The notes beneath the pieces are model-generated. The model did not search any database. It saw only the letters and a list, made by a program, of their open reading frames with translations, and was not told the origin of the DNA. This document shows, in pieces, positions 7,955-16,827 of a stretch of 64,000 nucleotides of DNA (within the stretch, counting starts at the first letter, position 1; every line of letters begins with the position of its first letter). Location of the stretch: contig CAZVOA010000004.1 in the NCBI GenBank assembly GCA_964628465.1, positions 62,001 to 126,000 of the forward strand, given 5' to 3'. Position numbers and translations under genes: made by a program. Origin of the DNA: JAFGPS01 sp964628465 (GTDB lineage: Bacteria > Planctomycetota > Phycisphaerae > Sedimentisphaerales > Anaerobacaceae).

Positions 7955-9319
7955 TTACATACTCCGTTTCGGAGCAAAATCTTCTCTTGTTCCGTGATAA
8001 GTTCGCAAGGTATAAGTAATTGTCTGTTTCGATGCAGGTGACATTTCGAGCGTGAACTTGATTGTATCGGAATCGTAATCCACGTAATCATCATTGCCTG
8101 TAACCTGCCAAAACTGAGTTTGGAAATTACGCTTGATTTCGACCTTTACCGGAATGTCACGGGTATTTCGTACTTCGATTTCAAATGTGCGAACTTCGTC
8201 CCAACCTATGACACTATCTGAACCAAATCTGTAATTTTCCGTTTTGAAATTAATTACCTTCGGTTCTACTACTAAATTAGCCACCGCGCCAAGGTTAAGC
8301 TCTACTTCCTCGTTGACCGGGATATACTTGAAATCGGACTGGCCTTCATAAGACAGGTGGCCGTCTTTATCTACATTGCGGTAAACTTTAAGCATTCCAC
8401 CTGGGATTGGTGTTTCGCCGAGTTCATGTTTTTCATCGTTGGAAAAACTTAGAAAACGTATTACTGAATTTCCGTAACGTTCCTGCTCATATTTATAAAG
8501 GTTCACTACTGGAATATCTTCAGTATCGAAACTTATCATTCTTTTCGACCAGCCGTTCTCGATTGTCTGTGTTCCTTCTATTGTATAAAGAAAATATTCG
8601 CTGAGACCTTCTTTAACAACTTCCGCGGGAGCCAGAGCATCCATTGCCATCATTCCACCGCCCATACCTCCCATACCACCGCCGCCTCTGCCGCCTCTGG
8701 CTGCACCTGTTGTTCTTGTTGGCGCTGTCATCGGCATAGGAGGCGTACCCCTGCCTGGTCTGTCGTAGGGATATTGCCTTTGTGCAAGAGCCGCTATCTG
8801 GTCAAGCATATGAACTTTGCCGACAATTAATCTTGTCTGGGCATTTTCATAATCTTCGCCGGAGTTATTGGTTACGCGAACATAGCCCTGCAAGCGCATC
8901 TTTTCTTCGTTTTCGGTGAGTGTTCCCATGTAGAACGCGCGCCAAGATAAGCCGCTGGTAAGATATGTTATCTCGACAGGAACCTTGCCTGAGAATTCAC
9001 TTGTAATATTCCACAAGCCGAGGTTTCGCACTCGCGGCGGGAATGTCAGGTTTGCAATATCAATCTCACCGGCATGAGCTTTGGGAAGCATGTCAAGACT
9101 GGTTGGGTCGATTAGCGTATTTTCCCATGAGAACTGCAATTCGTTCTTACCTTTCTTGAGAGTAAGAGAGCGGCTCTCGCGAGCGAGTGTCATATCCGCT
9201 GAATTGTATATCGTAAGCTGGACTGTGTCCCTGTCCGGCAAAGTCACTAAATCGACTTTGGCATAGGAAAGACCAGCCGCGAGAACAATCAATATAAATG
9301 TCAAAATTAAACGTTTCAT
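7955..9319 (-). CDS. Secreted DUF4139 protein, tandem paralogue 4, Gly/Met-rich centre
   Basis: 454 residues with a signal peptide (MKRLILTFILIVLAAGLSYA). Flanking regions match the other copies, and paralogue 3 is nearly identical in DNA over the first roughly 390 bp counted from the stop end. The variable centre is a low-complexity segment: RGTPPMPMTAPTRTTGAARG followed by runs of GRGGGG, MGGMGGGMM. Such Gly/Met-rich segments can bind metal or stay unstructured, but this is a guess. It is upstream of paralogue 3 by 12 bp and downstream of the divergent relative by 33 bp. Confidence 0.85.
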   Translation of the reverse strand: MKRLILTFILIVLAAGLSYAKVDLVTLPDRDTVQLTIYNSADMTLARESRSLTLKKGKNELQFSWENTLIDPTSLDMLPKAHAGEIDIANLTFPPRVRNLGLWNITSEFSGKVPVEITYLTSGLSWRAFYMGTLTENEEKMRLQGYVRVTNNSGEDYENAQTRLIVGKVHMLDQIAALAQRQYPYDRPGRGTPPMPMTAPTRTTGAARGGRGGGGMGGMGGGMMAMDALAPAEVVKEGLSEYFLYTIEGTQTIENGWSKRMISFDTEDIPVVNLYKYEQERYGNSVIRFLSFSNDEKHELGETPIPGGMLKVYRNVDKDGHLSYEGQSDFKYIPVNEEVELNLGAVANLVVEPKVINFKTENYRFGSDSVIGWDEVRTFEIEVRNTRDIPVKVEIKRNFQTQFWQVTGNDDYVDYDSDTIKFTLEMSPASKQTITYTLRTYHGTREDFAPKRSM

Positions 9320-9352
9320 TTTGATGCTCCTTAAATTAGGAATCCTGAGTTT

Positions 9353-10564
9353 TTATTTTCTGGCAAATCTTTCCAAAGGTGTATTGCCACGCACGTTTTT
9401 ATGATGATAAATCATACGCAGGACTTTTTTCGCAGGTCCTGTCTCTGTACGTGCAGGTAATGTAATTTCGAACTCAAGAGTATTCGCGTCTTTCTTTTTG
9501 TAATCTGTTCCCATGGTAAGTTGTTTGCCGTCAAGCAGGCAGCGATCCATTTCCCATTCGCCGTCTATATGCTGAACCATTGTAAGTACAGCTGGTGAGT
9601 CCTTGAAGTTTTCAAGAGTCGCTTCTACTTCCTCGTTTGTATCATAGAGAATGAGAGTAGAACCTCTATTAGAACTTCTTTGTTCGTTGGTACGTTCGAG
9701 AACCATCTGCTTTTGCGTAACAACAATGTCCCTGCTGTCACCAATATAAAGTTCCATTTTTTCTCCGACCGGCGCAAGAATCGCGTTGTCTTCGCCAAGG
9801 ATGATTGTGCTTTCATGGCCGTCATCCTGGTAAAGTCTTGCCTTGCCGCCCCAGAGAGCAAATTCACCAAGATTGCTTTTGGCATCATTCACGATTCGAT
9901 AACTTACCGGAATACCTACATTCTGGTTCTCAAGATTTTCAGGATTCCATATCTGCTGGTTTGAATCGAATTTCCATACTTTCGTAACAGGAACTTTCGG
10001 AGCCTTGAGGAAGAGTAATTGCTTGGTTTCTTCATGGTCGATACCCTGCTCGAATGATTCGCCGTAATCGAGCATGATTCGTGCCTTGTCAAAATCCTCA
10101 CCAGAGAAGTTACGTAAGATAATGTAGCTTTTCAAATCAACATCTGTTTCAGCCTTATTTGCTACGGCTTTGTAAGTAATCAGCCTGTCGATATTACTCA
10201 AGAGGTAGCTTATTCTTACTTTCTCGACGTAGTCGCCTTTGCAGGCAATATCCCAGACAAGAGCCGCCTCTCCCGGAGGAAAGCTGACGCTGATTAATGT
10301 CACGCCATCCGGATGATCGAGCGGCTGGAGCCTGATGGAATCTGCGTCAATGGAAACGCCATTCCACGAAAAATCAACCTTGTTCAGCCCTTCCTGCAAA
10401 GTAAGGACACGTTCTTCCTCGATTAGTGTCGCCTGCGGATTGTCTAACCGAATTATTGTTGCGGCACGTTCGGGCAAAGCTACGAGCTTAATCCTGGCCT
10501 GCGCAGCCGTGACAAACGCGAGCGCAAATACGATTGCCATAATTTTGTTTGTTTTACTGTTCAT
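9353..10564 (-). CDS. Secreted divergent DUF4139-like protein
   Basis: 403 residues with a signal peptide (MNSKTNKIMAIVFALAFVTAAQA). It is distantly similar to the tandem paralogues: it starts RIKLVALPERAATIIRLDNPQATLIEEERVL (pieces: RIKLVALPERA, LIEEERVLTLQEGLNKVDFSW), keeps NFSGEDFDKARIMLDYG and ends with a VLRMIYHHKNVRG segment that matches the YTIRTFHGTR end of the others. It lacks the YLTSGLSWRAFY core in recognisable form (it has ISYLLSNIDRLITYKA) and has no long variable insert. It is probably an older branch of the same family, kept in the operon. Function unknown. Confidence 0.75.
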   Translation of the reverse strand: MNSKTNKIMAIVFALAFVTAAQARIKLVALPERAATIIRLDNPQATLIEEERVLTLQEGLNKVDFSWNGVSIDADSIRLQPLDHPDGVTLISVSFPPGEAALVWDIACKGDYVEKVRISYLLSNIDRLITYKAVANKAETDVDLKSYIILRNFSGEDFDKARIMLDYGESFEQGIDHEETKQLLFLKAPKVPVTKVWKFDSNQQIWNPENLENQNVGIPVSYRIVNDAKSNLGEFALWGGKARLYQDDGHESTIILGEDNAILAPVGEKMELYIGDSRDIVVTQKQMVLERTNEQRSSNRGSTLILYDTNEEVEATLENFKDSPAVLTMVQHIDGEWEMDRCLLDGKQLTMGTDYKKKDANTLEFEITLPARTETGPAKKVLRMIYHHKNVRGNTPLERFARK

Positions 10565-10615
10565 AATTATTCTCCTTGAAAAAATATTATTTTCATTCTT
10601 TTCTATCTTTTAGAA

Positions 10616-10634
10616 CATGGGCTGGAAGCCCATG
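10616..10634. repeat. Short intergenic palindrome
   Basis: CATGGGCT-GGA-AGCCCATG, perfect 8-bp arms, in the 77-bp gap between the divergent DUF4139 gene and the serpin gene. It resembles the dispersed 'ggaagcccatgccac' type repeat common in some bacterial genomes. It has no T-run on the minus strand, so it is unlikely to be a strong terminator. Confidence 0.55.
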
Positions 10635-10641
10635 CCACGTT

Positions 10642-11892
10642 TTATTCACTTTTCAAAGTCGGATTTACAACCCGACCAATAAACAATATGCTCTGTGAAA
10701 CGTTATCTCTAATCATAAATATAAACGGCCTGTCCGCACGAAAAACAGGAACAGGTCGAGGCATTACAGATCTCTCTTTCATTATTACTGCCGTAGCACC
10801 AGCCGCCTCTGTACCTTCCTCATTAATCTCTACAAAAGCCTTATGTAATACATAAGCGATGAACAAGCCCATCCTGCCATTCATGCCCGAAAAATCAGCT
10901 TTTCTTTCATTAAAAGCATCCTTCATCCCCATATCTACGAGAATGTCATTCAAAGCAAGTGTACCGCAAGTTATTTTAAATTTTGGCAAATATACTCCAA
11001 TTTCCTGGACTCTGACTGCAGCTATTGGCAAATTGTTCTTTATTACTTTTTGTTCAACTGAATCAAAAGATTCAATTTTTTTAGGTAAAATGATAAACAT
11101 TGAAAGTTCACGCCCCTTATACGGCAAGGACAAAAGCTGCATTTCATCATTTTCACCATAAGAAAACGTACCCTTTTGATACATCATTTGAACATCAACT
11201 GTTTTATCAGCATTAATATTGAATTTAGCAGAATTGGTATTTTCAGTTTTAAATTGAGTCTCCCAGAAACCTTTGAAATAAATAGCATTTGTTAAAACCA
11301 ATTTTACATCAGAGTCAAGAATACCAGGAGCAATAAGTTCTTTAATTTTTTCCTTTGTCTGCTTTTCAACCCATGTATTTATAGTCTTACGGGCCGCATC
11401 AGGTTGTGGAAAATCTAATTCAATCAATCCGGAACCAAAGTATTTTTTATTTATCTCAATAAATTCAGGTAAAAAGCCAAAGTCTTTTTGTCCCCATAAG
11501 GCATTTGCGACATTTAACTGATAGCCGCGATTTTCTTTATCAGCCTGTAAATTCTTTTGTAATTCTCCAAAAGCAGAAGCAATTTTTTCCAATTCAAGCG
11601 AAGGAAATTTCAAAACTTCCGCCATTTCTTTAGCAGTATTGCCGCGAGCGCCTGTATATGTCATCGCTAATGCGGTTGAAATGCTGTAAGGCGAGAAAAA
11701 TAAATTACCCTCGGCCTGTTTTATTTCAGGAAGATTCTTAATTTGCGAATAAAGATTAAAAGCAAACTCGTTGTTCCCGGAAACAAGAGAAGGATCACTT
11801 TCATTAGCGGCAAAAATATCTGTTGAAAACGTTAACATACAACTAATTAGTATAACTACTGTCAACTTCATTTTATCTCTTATCATAAACAT
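10642..11892 (-). CDS. Secreted serpin (serine protease inhibitor)
   Basis: A 416-residue serpin with an N-terminal signal peptide (hydrophobic KLTVVILISCMLTFSTDIFAA). Serpin landmarks are NLFFSPYSISTALAMTYTGA (about 60-80), ANALWGQKDF, LVLTNAIYFKGFWETQF, the hinge EEGTEAAGATAV (358-369) and the C-terminal RPFIFMIRDN...LFIGRV. The small-residue hinge is typical of inhibitory serpins. Counting from the hinge as in antitrypsin places Arg374-Ser375 at P1-P1', predicting a trypsin-like target. The loop is a few residues longer than in antitrypsin, so this is approximate. An AAGGAG site 7 bases upstream supports the ATG at 11892. It sits in the middle of the ECF operon, suggesting envelope protease control. 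Confidence 0.88.
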   Translation of the reverse strand: MFMIRDKMKLTVVILISCMLTFSTDIFAANESDPSLVSGNNEFAFNLYSQIKNLPEIKQAEGNLFFSPYSISTALAMTYTGARGNTAKEMAEVLKFPSLELEKIASAFGELQKNLQADKENRGYQLNVANALWGQKDFGFLPEFIEINKKYFGSGLIELDFPQPDAARKTINTWVEKQTKEKIKELIAPGILDSDVKLVLTNAIYFKGFWETQFKTENTNSAKFNINADKTVDVQMMYQKGTFSYGENDEMQLLSLPYKGRELSMFIILPKKIESFDSVEQKVIKNNLPIAAVRVQEIGVYLPKFKITCGTLALNDILVDMGMKDAFNERKADFSGMNGRMGLFIAYVLHKAFVEINEEGTEAAGATAVIMKERSVMPRPVPVFRADRPFIFMIRDNVSQSILFIGRVVNPTLKSE

Positions 11893-11916
11893 GATTCATC
11901 TCCTTAACTTCAATTT

Positions 11917-13509
11917 TTACTGCTCTTTCAATAGTTCATCTATGCCAAAGCCTGCTTTTGTTATCATATGCTGTTCATCAGTAAGAACAAGCCAGGGAAG
12001 ACCTCTTGCACCCCACTTTAATAAAGTATCATAAGGCTCTCCTTCTACAATTCCAGATGCAAAGGAAATCTTATTTTCCTGAATCCATTTGTTTACTTCA
12101 GTTTCGGCTTTAGTACCTGCATGAACGATAAGAATCCTGAAATCTTTATTCTGCAAAGTTTCCTTATTCTTTTCCAAATCCAGTATATATTGCCTTGAGG
12201 GACGCTGGTCCATATCCCAGAAGCAAACGAGTAGAGGTTTATCCTTTACCTGTTCCGGCTGAACGGTTGACAAGTTAATTGTTTCAAAACCGGGGATTTG
12301 TTTTCCGACTTTCGATTCAGCAGTTGATAATTCCTGCTTAGGTGGAACCGGACGAGGTATCTTCACTACTCCCGCTTTAGATTTATCCAGAGACAGTTCC
12401 GTGACAGGAAAAACATACATTCCCCTGCCAGAGTTGGGACCTGTAGGGACAATAATATTATTTCTGATTTTTTGAGTTTTAACATTTTCATATTGTTCCG
12501 GCGTAAAATACACTTTGAAATAACCCTCGGAATCAATTTGAGGACTACCTGCATAAGGAAAATCAACCATTATTTCCATAGCCCCTTTCCAGAGTGACCT
12601 GTCCAATATTGCAGGAGAGCCGTCTTCAAAAAGAAGACGGCCATAGTAATAAGGAAGCCCTTTCACTTTTACTACTTGAGCTTTTTCCTTATCCTGAACC
12701 AGCATTTTAAATGGGAATTTCTGGTCAGTCTTTTTAGCTTCAGTTAAGAAATTGGCAATTGTAACTGTAAGCCACATTTCATTTATCTTCAATCTCGCCA
12801 ATTCTTCATCGGAAAGCAGGATAGTGAAATAACCTTTATTATTTATGTCACCAATATTGATGCCGTCATTTACATCCTTCTGCCATAATGTGACTATACT
12901 ATTCACATTCATCACAAAATCAACTGAAGGTGAGCCGTCGTCAAATTCGAGCAATCCATAATAGTATTTCCGCTCCGGCCTTTGTATTTTGCTTGCAAGA
13001 GAAATCTCTGGAATAAAATTTTCTATAATAATATTATCTGGCCATTTTAGCTTTTCGATAACTGAGTTGTCACCACCGGTTAGAATACTCAAACATGGTT
13101 CCTGTGGAAAATCTTCTCTCTGTTCTTCGCGTACTGAGAAAAGTACAAGACCACCAACATCATGAAGCATAACATTATATTCTATTTCTACGCCGCTAAA
13201 AGATTTTGCCATCCCCTTGTCAGAGCGAACCTGCACGATATGGTCACGCATCGCAACTTTTGAAAAAAGGTTTATTATTTCATTAATTTCTTCTACTGAA
13301 GTTTTGAAATAGTATTTCGAATTTCCATTGGTATCAATTGAATACACAAGAGATTCGTGCATAATAATCGCCGTGATTCCTTTAGTCTGCCCTGGTTGCT
13401 CCACCATATTATTGTCTGTATAGGGTCCAATATGTTCCATACTCAGAGCCGAACATATCTGAGTTGTGATTAGTACGAATATTATAATGAATGAAATACA
13501 CTTCCTCAT
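11917..13509 (-). CDS. Secreted protein with C-terminal thioredoxin-like domain lacking CxxC
   Basis: 530 residues with a signal peptide (MRKCISFIIIFVLITTQICSALS). The N-terminal 380 residues contain two similar segments, YYYGLLEFDDGSPSVDF (about 181-197) and YYYGRLLFEDGSPAILD (about 284-300), which look like carboxypeptidase-regulatory-type or Ig-like beta modules. From about 400 it has a redoxin/TlpA-like fold: GKQIPGFETINL, PLLVCFWDMDQRPSRQYI, and RGLPWLVLTD with the cis-Pro. The usual CxxC position reads DMDQRPSR, so it cannot be a conventional thiol oxidoreductase. This replacement is familiar from Planctomycete proteins. It lies 12 bp from the next DUF4139 gene and 24 bp from the serpin gene. 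Confidence 0.65.
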   Translation of the reverse strand: MRKCISFIIIFVLITTQICSALSMEHIGPYTDNNMVEQPGQTKGITAIIMHESLVYSIDTNGNSKYYFKTSVEEINEIINLFSKVAMRDHIVQVRSDKGMAKSFSGVEIEYNVMLHDVGGLVLFSVREEQREDFPQEPCLSILTGGDNSVIEKLKWPDNIIIENFIPEISLASKIQRPERKYYYGLLEFDDGSPSVDFVMNVNSIVTLWQKDVNDGINIGDINNKGYFTILLSDEELARLKINEMWLTVTIANFLTEAKKTDQKFPFKMLVQDKEKAQVVKVKGLPYYYGRLLFEDGSPAILDRSLWKGAMEIMVDFPYAGSPQIDSEGYFKVYFTPEQYENVKTQKIRNNIIVPTGPNSGRGMYVFPVTELSLDKSKAGVVKIPRPVPPKQELSTAESKVGKQIPGFETINLSTVQPEQVKDKPLLVCFWDMDQRPSRQYILDLEKNKETLQNKDFRILIVHAGTKAETEVNKWIQENKISFASGIVEGEPYDTLLKWGARGLPWLVLTDEQHMITKAGFGIDELLKEQ

Positions 13510-13521
13510 TTTATACTTCCT

Positions 13522-14904
13522 CTATTTATTATATTCATCCTGCCGCTTTCCGTGGTAGGTTGTTACTGTGTATTCAATTTCGCGTTTTGTTCGCGGCTCG
13601 ATGTTCATGTTATATCTTATGCGAGTGACATCGTATTTTTCGTATGGTGTTTCGCTCTGCAATGTCCAGTAGCTTGTTCCGAAGTCTCGTGTAATTTCTA
13701 TTGTTACAGGAAGTTGTCTTGTATTTGTAATTTCGATTTTCCAGGTTCGTATCTCGTCCCAGCCGGAAATAATATTGTTGGGATCAAATATATAGTGTTC
13801 TGTTTTTAAATCCATCAAAGTCGGCTTAACTTCCACTAATCGGGCTGAGCCAAGATTCATTTCGACTTCTTCGTTTACCGGAATATATTTAACATTGGTT
13901 CCGCCGACGTAAGACAAATGTCCTTCTTTATCTTCCAAGCCGTATATTTTCACATTTCCATCAGGCAGAGGAGTTTCGCCAAGATTATGTTCCTCGTCGT
14001 TTGCGAATTTTATAAATCTTATAGTCTGGCTTCCATAGCGGCCTTCGTCATATTTATACAGGCTCTCAACTTTAATATTATCAGCCTCGAAAGAAAGAAG
14101 TCTCTTTGACCACTGGTTTTCGATATTTTCCGTACCTTCGATAGAATAAAGAAAATATTCACTGAGACCTTCCTTGATGATTTGTTTTGCCTTTCCATCA
14201 TCGATGTACGACTCTGACGAAAGTCCTGATACACTCATTTCAATAGAATTGCTTTTTCTCTCACGCCAGGGTGGTGTATAAAATTCATCTGAGGTGATAG
14301 CTCCTGGGCTATCGTATGGATATTGTCTTCTTGCAAGAGCAGCTATTTCATCGAGCATGTGTACTTGACCTACAATAAGACGGGTTTGTGCTTCTGCATA
14401 ATCTTCACCGGAGTTATTGGCAACTCGAACGTAACCTTTTATTCCCATCGACTTTTCATCTTCGGAAAGCGTTCCCATGTAAAACGAACGCCATGTTAAG
14501 CCGCTTGTTAAATATGTTATCTCGAAAGGAACCGGGCCGCTGTATTCGGAATGAATGAGCCATCGGCCAAGTTCTCTTTGTCTCGGAGGAAATACCAACG
14601 CCTGAATATCGATTTTATCTTTTTGTTCTTTTGGTTCAAGACTCAGTGACGTCGGGTCGATAAGTGTATTCGACCATGAATACTGCAACCAGTTCCAGCC
14701 CTTTTTCAAGACAATTTTTCTGCTTTCTCTTACTAAAGTTAAATCAGCGGAATTATATATCGTAAGCTGAACATTTTCCCGTTTCGGTAATGTAATCAGT
14801 TCAATCGCGCCAGCCGGAGGTGCGGGACTTTCATCTGCACCATAACTAAACGGATTATAACTTAAAATCGAAAGCAAAATAAATGATGCTATGTATTTTC
14901 TCAT
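13522..14904 (-). CDS. Secreted DUF4139 protein, paralogue 5
   Basis: 460 residues with a signal peptide (MRKYIASFILLSILSYNPFSYG). It is closest to the DUF4139 part of the adjacent anti-sigma fusion (shared IELITLPKRENVQLTIYNSA-like start, QALVFPPRQRELGRWLI, YTVTTYHGKRQDEYN end). The variable centre after YPYDSPG reads AITSDEFYTPPWRERKSNS and continues with a Ser-rich stretch, before QIIKEGLSEYFLYSIEG. It is 12 bp downstream of the anti-sigma gene. It could compete with, or report to, the periplasmic half of the anti-sigma factor because the two domains are near homologues, but that is inference. Confidence 0.83.
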   Translation of the reverse strand: MRKYIASFILLSILSYNPFSYGADESPAPPAGAIELITLPKRENVQLTIYNSADLTLVRESRKIVLKKGWNWLQYSWSNTLIDPTSLSLEPKEQKDKIDIQALVFPPRQRELGRWLIHSEYSGPVPFEITYLTSGLTWRSFYMGTLSEDEKSMGIKGYVRVANNSGEDYAEAQTRLIVGQVHMLDEIAALARRQYPYDSPGAITSDEFYTPPWRERKSNSIEMSVSGLSSESYIDDGKAKQIIKEGLSEYFLYSIEGTENIENQWSKRLLSFEADNIKVESLYKYDEGRYGSQTIRFIKFANDEEHNLGETPLPDGNVKIYGLEDKEGHLSYVGGTNVKYIPVNEEVEMNLGSARLVEVKPTLMDLKTEHYIFDPNNIISGWDEIRTWKIEITNTRQLPVTIEITRDFGTSYWTLQSETPYEKYDVTRIRYNMNIEPRTKREIEYTVTTYHGKRQDEYNK

Positions 14905-14916
14905 CTTTATATCCTC

Positions 14917-16827
14917 TTACTGGTTATACTGGTCCTCTCTTGTACCATGATAAGTTGTTACTGTATATTCTATTTCCTGTTTTGTTCGCGGCTCGACATT
15001 CAGGTTAAATCTCGCTCTGGTGACATCGTATCTATCGTAAGCTGTTTCGCTCTGCATTGTCCAGAATTGAGTGCCAAAATCACGTGTCACTTCTATTGTT
15101 ACCGGGATTTGTTTGGTATTTGTAATTTCAATTTTCCACGTTCGTATCTCATCCCAGCCTATTATATTACGTTCGGAATCATACATATAATGTTCAGTCT
15201 TGAAATCAATCATAGTTGGTTTAACTTCGACTAATCGCGCTGCACCAAGATTCAATTCGACTTCATCGTTTACCGGGATGTATTTGACATCAGTTCCGCC
15301 TACGTATGATAAGTAGCCATTGGCATCCGCTAAGCCGTATATTTTTACATTACCATCCGGGATTGGAGTTTCACCGAGATTGTGTTTCTCATCATTTGCG
15401 AATTTTACAAATCTTATAGTCTGACTTCCATAGCGGCCTTCATCATATTTGTAAAGGCTTTCAACTTCGATGTCGTTTGCCTCGAAAGAAAGAAGTCTCT
15501 TGGACCACTGGTTCTCAATAGTTTCGGTTCCATCAATTGTGTAAAGAAAGTATTCGCTTAGTCCTTCTTTCATTATTTGTTTTTTATCAATTTCGTATTT
15601 ATATAAATCTCCAGACAGAACTTTGTCTGCTTTATAGCCTAATTGAAAATCCCCATCCAATCCCCATTCATTTCTTGTGGCATCACCATGAACAAGAGAA
15701 AGCGGACTACCATAGGGATATTGCTGTTGCGCAAGAGCGGCTATCTCGTCAAGCATGTGAACTTTACCAACAATCAAGCGAGTCTGTGCGTTTTCGTAGT
15801 CTTCGCCGGAATTGTTGGAAACTCGAACATAACCTTTCATCTCCATAGATTTTTCATCTTCGGAGAGTGTGCCCATGTAGAATGCTCGCCATGATAAGCC
15901 GCTTGTAAGATATGTTATTTCAAACGGCACCTGGCCGCTGACCTCCGAACGGATGAGCCAACGACCAATCTGCCGCAGCCTCGCTGGGAATACTAACGCC
16001 TGAATATCGATTTGGTCTTTATGTTCTTTCGGTTCCAGGCTTAGTGAAGTCGGGTCGATAAGTGTATTTGTCCACATAAATTGCAGCCAGTTCCAGCCGC
16101 GTTTTACTGTAACGTTTCGTTTTTCACGAACCAAAGTTAAATCAGCGGAATTATATATCGTAAGCTGGACATTATCTCTTTTTGGCAGGACGTTTAATTC
16201 AATCGCGCTTGCTGGAAGAAAATACGGCTGTTCACCTAAATCATCTATTCCTGAAATTCCCGCTGAATCACTTGCTTGGCTATTTCCAGCCATAGCAGTA
16301 AGAGTTTGTACAGGAATTGTTTCTTGCGCTGACTTGCTCATCAATTCCTGATCTGAAGTTAAACCATTTCTTCCAGCAGATGGTGCTATTGCAACCATTC
16401 TTTCATTATTCCTATCGATAGTTAAAGATTCAGTTGAATGGTCTGTTGCAACTGGTGGAATTGAAACTATATTTGGTCCAGGTGTCTGCTTTGGAATTGG
16501 GTTTGTTTCCCTATTTGAGAAGATAATAATACCAAGCACAATAACCGCCGCGGCACTTAGCCATGCGGATTTGGTTAAGGAAAAGATTTTCGCTTTTTGT
16601 GGTTTTTGGGTTTGTTTAACAACCTTCGATACAAGCTGCTCGGAAACCCTTACTTCGCCTTTCAGTAAATCAAGAGCGGCGAATTTGCGTTTGAGCTTTT
16701 CAAGTTCTTCAGTACATTTCGAGCAATTTTTCAGATGAGCGGCTATTTCTTTCGCCCGTTCATCCGAAGCAAGCTCGAACTGGAACTCAATAAGGTCTTT
16801 TTCGATTAAATGTCTGTTTGTACTCAT
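14917..16827 (-). CDS. Anti-sigma factor with zinc-finger N-terminus, one membrane helix and periplasmic DUF4139 domain
   Basis: 636 residues in three parts. Residues 1-80 are cytoplasmic and carry the HxxxCxxC motif of zinc-binding anti-sigma domains (His31, Cys35, Cys38). Residues about 87-103 (SAWLSAAAVIVLGIIIF) form a membrane helix. After a 100-residue Ser/Thr/Asn-rich linker, a complete DUF4139 domain runs from about 206 to the end, including its own variable centre (SPLSLVHGDATRNEWGLDG onward). The start codon overlaps the sigma factor stop as ATGA, the normal sigma/anti-sigma coupling. The fusion implies that DUF4139 is the sensory output domain for the envelope signal. I infer that the secreted paralogues downstream feed into the same signal. 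Confidence 0.88.
   Translation of the reverse strand: MSTNRHLIEKDLIEFQFELASDERAKEIAAHLKNCSKCTEELEKLKRKFAALDLLKGEVRVSEQLVSKVVKQTQKPQKAKIFSLTKSAWLSAAAVIVLGIIIFSNRETNPIPKQTPGPNIVSIPPVATDHSTESLTIDRNNERMVAIAPSAGRNGLTSDQELMSKSAQETIPVQTLTAMAGNSQASDSAGISGIDDLGEQPYFLPASAIELNVLPKRDNVQLTIYNSADLTLVREKRNVTVKRGWNWLQFMWTNTLIDPTSLSLEPKEHKDQIDIQALVFPARLRQIGRWLIRSEVSGQVPFEITYLTSGLSWRAFYMGTLSEDEKSMEMKGYVRVSNNSGEDYENAQTRLIVGKVHMLDEIAALAQQQYPYGSPLSLVHGDATRNEWGLDGDFQLGYKADKVLSGDLYKYEIDKKQIMKEGLSEYFLYTIDGTETIENQWSKRLLSFEANDIEVESLYKYDEGRYGSQTIRFVKFANDEKHNLGETPIPDGNVKIYGLADANGYLSYVGGTDVKYIPVNDEVELNLGAARLVEVKPTMIDFKTEHYMYDSERNIIGWDEIRTWKIEITNTKQIPVTIEVTRDFGTQFWTMQSETAYDRYDVTRARFNLNVEPRTKQEIEYTVTTYHGTREDQYNQ

Noticed and set aside
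7831..8019. Plus-strand open frame over the palindromic repeat
   Set aside because: It is the repeat translated on the other strand followed by sequence opposite paralogue 3/4 genes; no ribosome site or family match.
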